DNA of 64,000 bases from Fibrobacterota bacterium (lineage in GTDB: Bacteria; Fibrobacterota; Chitinivibrionia; Chitinivibrionales; FEN-1185): positions 117,142 to 181,141 of the forward strand of contig PLWQ01000028.1 in assembly GCA_003165595.1 (NCBI GenBank), read 5' to 3'. A model generated the notes under the pieces. It was not told the DNA's origin. It saw nothing but the letters and a program-made list of their open reading frames with translations, and did no database searches. The translations under genes and the position numbers were made by a program. This document shows positions 43,728-52,112 of the stretch, piece by piece; position 1 is the stretch's first letter; each line of letters starts with the position of its first letter.

Positions 43728-45472
43728 TTCTTTCCCTCCAGGGAATTCCACCGCATGGCGGCGCCCGACGGCTTGAGCACGATCACAAGGTCGAGAAATG
43801 TGTTGACGGATACGTATTGTGAGAGAAATTCCTTGAGGACCAGGCCGAACAGGTGCACGTCTCCCATGTCGAGGAACTGCGATTCCGTAAGCGAGACCGT
43901 GAATTCCACGCCACGAAGCGCCGAGCCGTTCACGATATGTTCTACGGGCCTCGACGACACGTCGGTAATCGCCTCGATGCGCCGCGCGCGGCCTTCCGCG
44001 TTCGACCAGTCGTACAGGCGCAGGAGCCCCTTGAGCGTATCGGGCGACGATAGCGTGGTATAGGTTGAGCCGAGATGGGAAATGCACATCCAGAGATAAT
44101 CTTCGTTCTTGGGCGGCATTGCCGGCAGCGTGGGCCGGGTAATGTTTGTAAACGACACATAGTCCGGGAACCCGGTGCCCGGGTTGGTGATGCCGCCTTC
44201 GCGGACCTCCTCGCGGGGCAGAATCCCGTTTGTGCACCAAGCCTCTATCGAAAGGTTTTCCTCGCGAATGTCGTCGGGAGCGGCGCCGCCAAGTCTTTCG
44301 CCGCCGAGCATAATGTACAAATCTCGACGGCCATCGGCCGCGTAGCGGTACTGCGTCGCAAACGTCCGCGCCCGGCCTTTTGTGCCCATGTCGAACGCGT
44401 ACAGCGGCTCGTAGACGTTGCGCTTGCCCGTGGCCCGCTCTATTCCCTCCACCGACACAATACTGTGGCAATGGAACGATGTTGGATAGTTCGCGTCGGC
44501 GATGACGCGGTATTCGGTCTCCAGGCCGCTTACAAAGACGGGCTCCGCGTCCTTCTTGAAGACATTGGCGGCCGGCGCGCAGAACAGCCTAAAATTCTCT
44601 TTTGAAAATGGTTTGTCCTGGGGGAAATCCCGGTCGAACGTGATGGAATACGTAAGCGACGCGGGCGATTTCTCGGCAAACGGCAGACCTTCAAAACCGT
44701 GCAGGTCTACGAACAGGAATTTCTCCGGGTACACGAAATATTCCAGCAGCAGCGAGTAGCCTGAGAACGCGCGCGAGGTCCGCGGCACTATCGATTCGTT
44801 GTCCGCAAGCCCGCATGCCGTCACCGCGGACGCGGCGCCAACCTCGCACGAGCCCGCGCTGTTGGCGGTCTCAATACGCGCGGAAACAACATGGCGCGTG
44901 AGAAACTCGTGCAGCATGAGCGCTGTGGGCATTTCCGCATGCAGGTACACGCGGAGCGGAGACAGAGCCAGTTTGGAAAGCTGCACGCCGCGGTCGAGAT
45001 CGAAGCGCAATTGCAACGAGGCCTTGCCTTTTGTGTCCACGGTTTTTCGGACTTCGGCCAGCGATATCGGGTTGAGCCTGACGTCGGTCGTGGTGGTAAA
45101 ATGGCATATCGCGTTTTCCGGGCCCGCGCTGCCGCTGAGGAGCTCCGAGCCGCGGGGCAGCACCCGGGTTTCCTGCAACAGGCCGGTGCGCGCCTTGAAC
45201 TGGACAATCGCGACCGAAGGAATTTCCTGCAATAGGCTCGGCCACATCAGGTTGAACAGCCCTTCGGTAAGCTCGGGAAAAGAGTCATCGAGTTTTTCGC
45301 GGATGCGCGCCGAAAGGAACGCAAAGCCCTCAAACAGCCGCTCCACGTACGGGTCGCGGTCTCCCACTGCGTCAACATTGAGAAACTGCGCCCGGTCCGG
45401 GTGGGCCTTTGCAAATTCCCTGCCCGATTCGTACAGGTAGCGCAATTCTTCTTCGTAGTATTTTTCTACCAT
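43715..45472 (-). CDS. tssF: Type VI secretion baseplate protein TssF
   Basis: 585 residues, normal length for TssF/VasA. The N-terminus MVEKYYEEELRYLYESGREF and FLSARIREKLDDSFPELTE are characteristic, as is the C-terminal LYDWSNAEGRARRIEAI region. With TssG and TssE it forms baseplate wedges under the sheath. It starts three bases after tssE. Confidence 0.96.
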   Translation of the reverse strand: MVEKYYEEELRYLYESGREFAKAHPDRAQFLNVDAVGDRDPYVERLFEGFAFLSARIREKLDDSFPELTEGLFNLMWPSLLQEIPSVAIVQFKARTGLLQETRVLPRGSELLSGSAGPENAICHFTTTTDVRLNPISLAEVRKTVDTKGKASLQLRFDLDRGVQLSKLALSPLRVYLHAEMPTALMLHEFLTRHVVSARIETANSAGSCEVGAASAVTACGLADNESIVPRTSRAFSGYSLLLEYFVYPEKFLFVDLHGFEGLPFAEKSPASLTYSITFDRDFPQDKPFSKENFRLFCAPAANVFKKDAEPVFVSGLETEYRVIADANYPTSFHCHSIVSVEGIERATGKRNVYEPLYAFDMGTKGRARTFATQYRYAADGRRDLYIMLGGERLGGAAPDDIREENLSIEAWCTNGILPREEVREGGITNPGTGFPDYVSFTNITRPTLPAMPPKNEDYLWMCISHLGSTYTTLSSPDTLKGLLRLYDWSNAEGRARRIEAITDVSSRPVEHIVNGSALRGVEFTVSLTESQFLDMGDVHLFGLVLKEFLSQYVSVNTFLDLVIVLKPSGAAMRWNSLEGKKWLI

Positions 45473-45475
45473 CGC

Positions 45476-45898
45476 CTACTCCGTTTTCTTCCAGGGGGCA
45501 ATCGACGAATTTCCCAGGCTCGTGAACGTGGTCTGGAACCGCACAAGGCCGCCGCCTTCGGCGAGCTCCCCCGACAGTATAAAAACGAGCCGGAAATCCG
45601 TGGGATCGGTCTCGCGCGGCGTCACCTTCACCTTCACGAGCCTGGGCTCGTATTTTTCAACCGTGCGTTTAATTGCTTTTTGCAACTCTTCGATGCCGTG
45701 CGGCATCTTCCGGTAAATTTCCGATATGTCCGGCAGTCCGTAGTCCTTGAGGTGCGGCAGGCTGCCTTCGCGCGTATTGAACAGACGGTTTAGGTGGTCC
45801 ATAATCGACATGATGCCGCGACTATTCGCTGGCACGGCGTCAACAGGCGTTCCGTCAAGGAAGTGGCCGGTGAGGTTTTCGAATAGGGCTTGTTTCAT
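45476..45898 (-). CDS. tssE: Type VI secretion baseplate protein TssE (gp25-like)
   Basis: 140 residues with the gp25-like fold: MDHLNRLFNTREGSLPHLKDYG, only partly needed here, carries the REGSLPHLKDYGLPD block and the EPRL motif (YEPRLVKVKV) is present. It links baseplate and sheath. First gene of the minus-strand tssE-F-G set. No TGTGA-N6-TCACA site lies upstream, unlike the other T6SS units here; the upstream gap contains R1 repeats. Confidence 0.93.
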   Translation of the reverse strand: MKQALFENLTGHFLDGTPVDAVPANSRGIMSIMDHLNRLFNTREGSLPHLKDYGLPDISEIYRKMPHGIEELQKAIKRTVEKYEPRLVKVKVTPRETDPTDFRLVFILSGELAEGGGLVRFQTTFTSLGNSSIAPWKKTE

Positions 45899-45935
45899 TT
45901 GTTAATAATAATTCCTGATTCTCAAAATCATCTTT

Positions 45936-46028
45936 GGGGGAGAAGTATCTCCCCTGGGGTGCGGCTTCCGGCGCTGCGCGCCGGCGATCCGCACCCACAC
46001 CCCACTCAGCGGGGACACCCCGCAACGC
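45936..46028 (-). repeat. Dispersed structured repeat R1, copy C (reverse)
   Basis: On the minus strand: GCGTTGCG (46028-46021), closed stem GCGGGG-TGT-CCCCGC, GGGGTGTG, stem GGGTGCGG with CCGCACCC (45989-45996 and 45957-45964) broken by ATC and AA, inner stem CCGGCGC/GCGCCGG, and end hairpin at 45936-45954. Same element order as A and B, with different but paired stem bases. Confidence 0.75.
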
Positions 46029-46062
46029 CCCGCTCCCGTAGCCTCACCCCGCCCTTCGGGCA

Positions 46063-46097
46063 CCCCTCTCCCGGCTCTGTTTACGCCGGGAGAGGGG
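46063..46097. repeat. Long perfect hairpin inside repeat cluster
   Basis: CCCCTCTCCCGGC (46063-46075) pairs with GCCGGGAGAGGGG (46085-46097) over nine bases, a 13-pair perfect stem. It lies between copies C and D in the 376-base gap upstream of tssE. No T-tract. Confidence 0.75.
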
Positions 46098-46203
46098 CAT
46101 CCGCCAGCGATGGACTCTTGCTACGACATCACCTATCAGCTGCCGCTCGTGGGTGCCCCCTAGCGGAAGTTGATATTTGCAACTACCCTCACTAGGAGCG
46201 GAC

Positions 46204-46261
46204 CCAGGAGGGGGTGCCGAAGGACGCCATAGGCGGCCGCAGGCAGGGGGATACTTCCCCC
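46204..46261 (+). repeat. Degenerate R1-like end, copy D
   Basis: GGAGGGGGTGCC, a short GC-rich hairpin, then GGGGGA-TACT-TCCCCC (46246-46261). It matches the last part of R1 in the opposite sense to copy C, so C and D point outward from the 46063-46097 hairpin. Confidence 0.45.
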
Positions 46262-46274
46262 ACAAAAAATTTAT

Positions 46275-47165
46275 CTAGTGACTCTCATCATAGTCTTTAA
46301 TCTTCCGCACCACCCTCGCCTCAGCCTCGTTGAACATCTCCTGGATAAAGGGGTCATGAAAATTGTAGGTCCTTTCCTCGAAGCTCATGGAATCCATCCT
46401 GTCGAACAGCTGCTGCTTCGCGTTTGCGATGTCTTTTCCGTAAATGTGCCATGAGTCTGCGTGCCAGTTCATGCGGCCGAGCTTTACGGTTCTTCCCGTG
46501 CGTTTGGCCACGCCGGCCGCAATGACGTCTCGATTGAACAGCGTAAAACCGAACATGTTCATGAAGTTCGCGCCCCATGCGTCGTTCGACCGGAAGCGCA
46601 CGTTGCAGTTGAGCCACTGCACGCCGTCGTCGTCTTCCATGATGCGATACCACAGCGACTGCAGGCACGGCGGATCGTAGCAGTCGAAGTCGAGATTCGG
46701 CATCCAGGTGATCATCTGCGCCTGGCGGGTATAGGGCTGTGCAGCAAGCTTCTCGACTACCTTTTCGATTTGGTTGATTTTAAAGAATCCCGCCTCTCTG
46801 GATGCGCCGCCTTCCAGTTCGCGCCATGCGCCGTAGGCTTCAAGCCTGCCGTGGTATGTGTATTCCCAACGGGTGTCCTTGGGATCGTTGATGTTCTTTA
46901 CCCAATGATCCTTGACGCCGCAGATTTCCATGGCATATTCCTTGAGGTCGTCTATGCCGCCGGGAAAGGCTTTGTGGATCATGGGATCGCACAGGGGTTC
47001 GAGAATGGTAAGGTTCATGGTCGCGTCGATGGACGGCGGGTCGCCGGGTTTGTCGTACTGCGTCTTGAGCCTCGCCCCGTTGGTATAAAGTGTGAGCAAT
47101 GCTTTTTCGTACGCTTCCGCAAGCGATCGTTCCTGAATAAAAAGGACTGGGATGTTTTTCTGCAT
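46275..47165 (-). CDS. Thymidylate synthase-family protein
   Basis: 296 residues. The catalytic Cys is in DPPCLQSLWYRI, and LNCNVRFRSNDAWGANFMNM aligns with the RSxDxxLGxPxN block of ThyA; the Asn that selects dUMP (N177 in E. coli) is conserved, which argues against a dCMP hydroxymethylase. The C-terminal part has the HADSWHIYGKD block. It makes dTMP using methylene-tetrahydrofolate. The sequence is far from classical ThyA and looks more like archaeal-type members. ATG at 47165 follows GGAGGCTTC. Confidence 0.85.
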   Translation of the reverse strand: MQKNIPVLFIQERSLAEAYEKALLTLYTNGARLKTQYDKPGDPPSIDATMNLTILEPLCDPMIHKAFPGGIDDLKEYAMEICGVKDHWVKNINDPKDTRWEYTYHGRLEAYGAWRELEGGASREAGFFKINQIEKVVEKLAAQPYTRQAQMITWMPNLDFDCYDPPCLQSLWYRIMEDDDGVQWLNCNVRFRSNDAWGANFMNMFGFTLFNRDVIAAGVAKRTGRTVKLGRMNWHADSWHIYGKDIANAKQQLFDRMDSMSFEERTYNFHDPFIQEMFNEAEARVVRKIKDYDESH

Positions 47166-47303
47166 GAAGCCTCCGGGGTTCTTGAACTTATCACTGCATC
47201 CGACAGGCGATGATTGATAAATATACGTTTCGTGGACGGTTTTCAGGGGAATGTTGATACAAAGGCACGCCATGACTCGCTTTGACGCCACGCCGGCCGC
47301 CGT

Positions 47304-47336
47304 GAAAATAAAACGGGCGGAGTTCATCCGCCCGTT
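47304..47336 (-). terminator. Rho-independent terminator of the GH5 gene
   Basis: Minus-strand stem AACGGGCGGA/TCCGCCCGTT (47336-47327 and 47321-47312) with a five-base loop, then TTTTATTTT. It ends the GH5 transcript 30 bases after its stop. Confidence 0.9.
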
Positions 47337-47365
47337 ATCACTCGCTTGGACCTGTTGCGCGCCGA

Positions 47366-48958
47366 TTATGGCAGCACAAAATGGTGGGCTACATTGAAAT
47401 CGCCGGATGCGAAAGTATAAAGGTAGACTCCGCTGGCCACCTTCTTCCCGCTCAGGTCGGTCCTGTTCCAGGACACGAACTGTTTTCCCGCGGCCATCGG
47501 TTGGCTGACAAGAGTCTTCTGCAGCCTGCCGCCCAGATCGAAAACGCTGATGCGAACCGGGGCGGAATTCGAAAGCGTAAAGGAAATCACGACTTCGGAA
47601 TTGGGAATAAGATGCTGCGCCAACGCCAACCCCATGGGCTTGAGGCTTTGCCGGTAGGGTAGGGCGGGAACAACACATTTAGCGGTCTGGTCGAGCTTGA
47701 GCGACTTTACGAGATTCGGCAGGAAAGTGACGTTCGCGCTGCTGTCGGAATTGGTCCTCACCGCAACGTCGAGCAGCCATTTCTTGGCACTGTCGGCCAC
47801 AGGCTTTGTGCCGCCGTTGTTCCAGTAGTTTATGATGGTTTGAAAACCCGGCGTCCTGATAACGTCCCAGGGTTGTGTGACATTGTTGAATTTCTTGATT
47901 GTCCACCACGACCAGCCGATGGGCGGATTGTGGGCTTCGAGTTGGGTCACGCAGCTCGTATACGACGTATAGGGGTCGGTTGCTCCGGATTCGCCCGTCT
48001 CTCCATGCCAGAATGGCGTTCCGTATTGCGTGGCAAAAGCGTCCAGCCCGAAATAGGAGCAGCAGGGCGGGTAGCAATGGAAGTCATAGACAATCTGCGG
48101 ATCCCACGGCGGCGTGAGATCTGTGAAGTTCTGGGCGTAATTGTCGCCGTCGATGAAAAGAAGCCCTTTGGTGTCTACGGTCCTTATTGAATCGGTCAAT
48201 TGCATATAGAAACTCCTCAATAGCGCCCTGTCGAGCCCGTAGGTGTTGAGCAGGGGCTCGTTGAGAAGGTTGTACCCGATGATCCAGTCGTTGTTCGCGT
48301 ACCTATTGACGATCTTCATCCACAGGTCAATGGCCCTTGGCTGATATATTGTCGGCTGAGTCCACAATCTTGCCGTGCCATCCGCGTCGGCGATGTTGTC
48401 TGCGCTCTGGCCGCCCGGCGCGCCGTGCATGTCCCAGATTACCCAAAGTTGATTTTCCGTGGCCCACGCTACCACACTGTCCATGAGCCTCCACCCTTCC
48501 GGGTCATAAATATAAGGGGGGGTGGCAGGCTGACCGTCGCGGGGCTGGATGAGGTTGGAGTTGAATCCCACACGGACTGCATTGCATCCCCAGGCCTTCA
48601 TGGCACAGAAGTCTTTTACCGTAGTGTAATTGTCATGATACAATTTCCAAAACTGCTTCGCGGTGGCCGAGTCTCCCACCAGATTGATAATGCCGGCCTC
48701 CATCTCTCTCGGCGCGTCATAGCTCTTGCTGGTGATCCCCCACATGTAACCTTCGGTCATGAGCCAGTCTCCCAGCCCGAACCCCTTGAGGGTCACGGTA
48801 TTTCCCGATTCGTCAAGTATTTTGCCTCCGGCAGCGCAGTGCAGTTGCCTTCTTCCAAGCGCCGACACATCGAGGAATGCTCCAAACACAATCATCAGTG
48901 CCGCGCAGAACATCAACGATTTTCCCACCAATGTCAAAGAAAAATGCGCTGGTTTCAT
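47366..48958 (-). CDS. GH5 cellulase with FlgD/Por-type tail
   Basis: 530-residue secreted glycoside hydrolase, signal peptide about 1-34 (starting MKPAHFSLTLVGKSLMF). Barrel motifs: KAWGCNAVRVGFNSNL, acid/base E234 in YNLLNEPLL and nucleophile E320 in FWHGETGES, with WSWWTIKKF near the end. It is only distantly like the other GH5 here, so likely another subfamily. The tail (about 445-530) has ISVFDLGGRLQKTLV and ASGVYLYTFASGDF, a textbook T9SS/FlgD-like sorting domain. ATG follows GGAGGCGGAAGGT. Confidence 0.93.
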   Translation of the reverse strand: MKPAHFSLTLVGKSLMFCAALMIVFGAFLDVSALGRRQLHCAAGGKILDESGNTVTLKGFGLGDWLMTEGYMWGITSKSYDAPREMEAGIINLVGDSATAKQFWKLYHDNYTTVKDFCAMKAWGCNAVRVGFNSNLIQPRDGQPATPPYIYDPEGWRLMDSVVAWATENQLWVIWDMHGAPGGQSADNIADADGTARLWTQPTIYQPRAIDLWMKIVNRYANNDWIIGYNLLNEPLLNTYGLDRALLRSFYMQLTDSIRTVDTKGLLFIDGDNYAQNFTDLTPPWDPQIVYDFHCYPPCCSYFGLDAFATQYGTPFWHGETGESGATDPYTSYTSCVTQLEAHNPPIGWSWWTIKKFNNVTQPWDVIRTPGFQTIINYWNNGGTKPVADSAKKWLLDVAVRTNSDSSANVTFLPNLVKSLKLDQTAKCVVPALPYRQSLKPMGLALAQHLIPNSEVVISFTLSNSAPVRISVFDLGGRLQKTLVSQPMAAGKQFVSWNRTDLSGKKVASGVYLYTFASGDFNVAHHFVLP

Positions 48959-49163
48959 ACCTTCCGCCTCCCCTTCTTTATAGATGTTAGACGTGTGGCC
49001 CCCCGACAAAAGTTTCAAATGATAATAATTCACGAATGCACGCCGTGCATCCAGGATTCGAGCCGATTATCAATTTAATCGATTCAGCGCCGCGCATTCA
49101 TTAGGCATAATATAACAAATTCGCCAAGCCTTGCGCTCGTTTTCTTGCAGTGCCGGCCGGGGC

Positions 49164-49193
49164 AAAAAAAACCCCGGCAATACTCCGCCGGGG
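49164..49193 (-). terminator. Rho-independent terminator of the SWIB gene
   Basis: Minus strand CCCCGGC (49193-49187), loop, GCCGGGG (49178-49172), then eight Ts. It ends the SWIB gene. Confidence 0.93.
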
Positions 49194-49218
49194 TTTGCAG
49201 TCTACACAAAAAGGCAGA

Positions 49219-49506
49219 TCAGTCAAAATGCTTGGAGACGAGTTTTGTCATCTCAAACATGCTTACCGTCTTCTTGCCGCCGAACACTGCCTTGAGCTTG
49301 TCGTCGCCGTTGATGTTCCTCTTATTCACCTTGTCCTGGAGGCCGTTCTTCTTGATGTAGGCCCAGAGCTTCTTGGTGATCTCGGTGCGGGGCATTGCCT
49401 TGTTCCCGATGACCTCGGCAAGTGTCGCGTCGGGCGTCATGGGCTTCATGAACGCGGCATTCGGTTTGCGGGCACTTTTCTTTGCTGCCTTTTTCTTGGC
49501 TGCCAT
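49219..49506 (-). CDS. SWIB/MDM2-domain protein
   Basis: 95 residues: a Lys/Ala-rich basic N-terminus (1-18), then a complete SWIB domain (about 19-95; LAEVIGNKAMPRTEITKKLW and the DKVNKRNI segment). SWIB domains are typical of eukaryotic chromatin remodellers; small bacterial forms occur with histone-like basic tails and are presumed DNA-associated. The ATG at 49506 follows AAGGAGG and the gene has its own terminator. Confidence 0.93.
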   Translation of the reverse strand: MAAKKKAAKKSARKPNAAFMKPMTPDATLAEVIGNKAMPRTEITKKLWAYIKKNGLQDKVNKRNINGDDKLKAVFGGKKTVSMFEMTKLVSKHFD

Positions 49507-49957
49507 CTGTAAACCTCCTTGAAAGTGGTGATGGAAACGAACCATAAAGGCTACCCTATTAATACTATTTTTCGTGAGAGGAGTCAAACAATTTTGCGTA
49601 ATTCGCATGCGTGTTTTCACAGGGAAACAGGGCCTCAAGGGGCGGCGGAAACAAACGTCAGGGCGTTCCTATTTGGAAAGACGCTCCCCTGTGCGCGCCC
49701 CTGCCTGCCGCCGCGTCAAGCACATTTTCTTTTTTAGCAATCATTTTCATAGGGAAATATTTTTCGAGGCGGCCGGACAGATATGAAGCAGCCTGCCCCC
49801 ACTACATAATGGTATTCTGGGGTTCACACCTACAACAGATTGTGGAATTGGGGGTTTTTCAAAAACAGCAGACCAGGGCCGATTCCATGCCGGACCTCCC
49901 GGCGGCGACGCGCGACCGGGTCGAAAGCGACTCGGAATACCGGCGGGAAGCGGCATG
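49507..49957. other. Gene-free region
   Basis: 451 bases with no gene-like frame. A weak imperfect hairpin (CAGGGCGTTCC with GGAAAGACGCTCCCCTG) spans about 49657-49690. The promoter of the SWIB gene is presumably within 49510-49600. Nothing else is clear. Confidence 0.55.
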
Positions 49958-50176
49958 TCAGACATCCGCCGGCACCATCTGCCACAAATTATTTCCTGGA
50001 ATTTGCTTGAGAATGTAGGTATTCCCGTCGTCGGTAAATACCTTGAAGTACGAGCAATCCGGGCCGTACCATCGGTCTTCAATGGATATCACCACGAACT
50101 TGCTTCCCTCTATGCTAAAGCTGAAAGGGTATTCGTCCGCTTTGTAACCGGAGTAAGTTTGGACGGAAATATTCAT
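49958..50176 (-). CDS. Small uncharacterised cytoplasmic protein
   Basis: 72 residues (78 if a TTG 18 bases upstream is used). Strand-rich, aromatic and acidic (YSGYKADEYPFSFSIEGSKF, DRWYGPDCSYFKVFTDDG), typical of a small compact beta-sheet protein. Composition and codon use fit a real gene. The last bases before the ATG show only a weak GCGGGA site. No family named. Confidence 0.55.
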   Translation of the reverse strand: MNISVQTYSGYKADEYPFSFSIEGSKFVVISIEDRWYGPDCSYFKVFTDDGNTYILKQIPGNNLWQMVPADV

Positions 50177-50262
50177 TTCGAAAGTCCCGCTCAAATGGTG
50201 GACTCAGGAAGACACGTTACAATCCTTTGACCGACCGCCGGCCGAAAACCGATGGCTTTTCC

Positions 50263-51804
50263 TCATCCCCCCATCCACAGCTTCCGGTCCAGGCTCCTGT
50301 ACTGAATCGCCTCCGCGATGTGTGGCGAGCCGATGGATTCTTGTCCGTCAAGGTCGGCGATGGTCCGGGCGACCTTGAGGATGCGGTCGTAGGCGCGGGC
50401 CGAAAGCCCGAGCTTCTCGATGGCGGTTTTAAGCATGGCCTGGGAATCCGCCGACAGCTCGCAATATTTCCTGATATGCCTCGACTCCATGTGCGCGTTG
50501 CAAAAGATCTTCTTTTCGCCCGCAAACCGCCCGGTCTGCCGGCCGCGCGCGGCCACCACTTTCTGCCGCATCGACGCGGAATCTTCCCCGGGTTTCTTCT
50601 GCGCCAGCTCTTCGTACGACAAAGCCGGCACCTCAACGTGAATGTCTATTCTGTCAAGAAGCGGGCCGGAAATCCGCGACATGTACTTCTGGATCTGCTG
50701 CGGGGAACAGGTGCACTTGTGGCGAGGATCGGTGTAATAGCCGCAGGGGCACGGGTTGAGCGCGGCCGCCAGCATGAACCGCGCGGGATAGCACAGCGAC
50801 ATCGCGGCCCGCGAAATTGTCACTTTGCCGTCTTCGAGCGGCTGGCGCAGGTTTTCCAGGACGTTCTTGGTGAACTCCGGCAATTCGTCGAGGAACAGGA
50901 CGCCGTGATGCGACAGGCTCACTTCTCCCGGTCGCGGGTACGAGCCTCCGCCGATGAGACCGGCATCGGAAATTGTGTGGTGAGGCGAGCGGAAAGGCCG
51001 CGTGGCCAGCAGCGGCGTGTTCTTGTCAAGCATTCCCGCCACCGAGTGGATCTTGGTTGTCTCCAGGGCTTCGTCGAGCGTAAGATCGGGCAAAATTGTG
51101 GGCAGCCGTCGCGACAACATGGTCTTGCCCGTGCCCGGGCTACCAACCATTATAATGTTATGGCCGCCCGCGGCCGCAACGAGCAATGCACGTTTGACAT
51201 GTTCCTGGCCTTTCACGTCGCGAAAATCGATGGCGTATTCCCGCGACCGGCTGAACAGCCCGGCAAGATCTATGCGGAACGGTTCTATGGTCTTTGCGCC
51301 GGCAAGGAATTCGAGCGCGTCCGTGAGCGTGCCGACCGGGAAGATGTCGAGCCCTTCGGCGACCGCCGCTTCTTCGGCATTTCCACGCGGAACGATCATG
51401 CCCTTGATGCCCAGCTCGCGCGCGCAAATGGCCATCGACAGCATGCCTTTCACCTGTTTTACCGATCCGTCAAGCGACAGCTCCCCCACGATCACGTAGT
51501 CCTGCGCCGCGCCAATGGTTACCTGACCGGAGGCAGCGAGGAGCCCGATGGCGATGGGCACGTCGAAGGCCGAGCCTTCTTTCTTGACATCCGCGGGCGC
51601 CATGTTGATTGTCACCTTGCGGGAGGGGAATTCGAACCCGCAGTTCTTGATCGCCGACATCACGCGTTCCTTGCTCTCGCGCACGGCGCCGTCCGGAAGG
51701 CCCACGATGGCGAAGCTCGGCAGCATCTCGGTGATGTCGGCTTCGATGCCTATTTCGAACGCGTCGATGCCCATCACGGACATGGAGCGGAGTTTGGCGA
51801 GCAT
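50263..51804 (-). CDS. YifB/ComM-family Mg-chelatase-like AAA+ ATPase
   Basis: 513 residues, usual length. An N-terminal LonC-like domain (about 1-170, starting MLAKLRSMSVMGIDAFEIGI) precedes a Mg-chelatase-type AAA+ core with MVGSPGTGKTMLSRRLP (about 215-230), PFRSPHHTISDAGLIGGG and LFLDELPEF. A Cys-rich zinc-like loop (CPCGYYTDPRHKCTC) is present. ComM drives branch migration during natural transformation, so this may act in recombination. ATG at 51804 follows GGAAGGAC. Confidence 0.93.
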   Translation of the reverse strand: MLAKLRSMSVMGIDAFEIGIEADITEMLPSFAIVGLPDGAVRESKERVMSAIKNCGFEFPSRKVTINMAPADVKKEGSAFDVPIAIGLLAASGQVTIGAAQDYVIVGELSLDGSVKQVKGMLSMAICARELGIKGMIVPRGNAEEAAVAEGLDIFPVGTLTDALEFLAGAKTIEPFRIDLAGLFSRSREYAIDFRDVKGQEHVKRALLVAAAGGHNIIMVGSPGTGKTMLSRRLPTILPDLTLDEALETTKIHSVAGMLDKNTPLLATRPFRSPHHTISDAGLIGGGSYPRPGEVSLSHHGVLFLDELPEFTKNVLENLRQPLEDGKVTISRAAMSLCYPARFMLAAALNPCPCGYYTDPRHKCTCSPQQIQKYMSRISGPLLDRIDIHVEVPALSYEELAQKKPGEDSASMRQKVVAARGRQTGRFAGEKKIFCNAHMESRHIRKYCELSADSQAMLKTAIEKLGLSARAYDRILKVARTIADLDGQESIGSPHIAEAIQYRSLDRKLWMGG

Positions 51805-51903
51805 GAGAAGTCCTTCCGGGTTATGCGTCGTGTCGCAACAGATGGCGAGCGCGGCGGGGTGTTTCCGCTCCCCACTTTGTGGCACTTCTTCCTATTTCAA
51901 CCC

Positions 51904-52002
51904 CAAAGTTTGCGGATTTCCCGAAGCTTGCTTCGGGGTTAGCAAACGACTACAAACTTCATCTTCCCTAGGGATGGAAGATGACTCGCAGCTTGCTGCG
52001 AG
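51904..52002 (-). repeat. Dispersed repeat R2, copy 1 (with extra hairpin)
   Basis: In the 308-base gap between argJ and the YifB gene. Minus strand order: CTCGCAGC-AA-GCTGCGAG hairpin (52002-51985), CTTCCATCCCTAGGGAAG, GTCGTTTGCTAAC, hairpin CCCGAAGC-AA-GCTTCGGG, GCAAACTTTGGGG. It matches 54988-55070 base for base in long stretches. The AGCAAGCT-centred palindromes are typical of REP-like elements. Confidence 0.7.
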
Positions 52003-52112
52003 GTTCTTCACTCGTGGCGACCGTCTTCAATCCGGCGAATCCTGGATACTGCAAGGTATGTCTTCTTCCACAGTTAAATCGTGGAAATCAATCTTGATCC
52101 GACGAATCCTGA

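Noticed and set aside
46275..47165. dCMP hydroxymethylase instead of thymidylate synthase
   Set aside because: The Asn that is changed to Asp in dCMP hydroxymethylases is retained, so a dUMP substrate is more likely.
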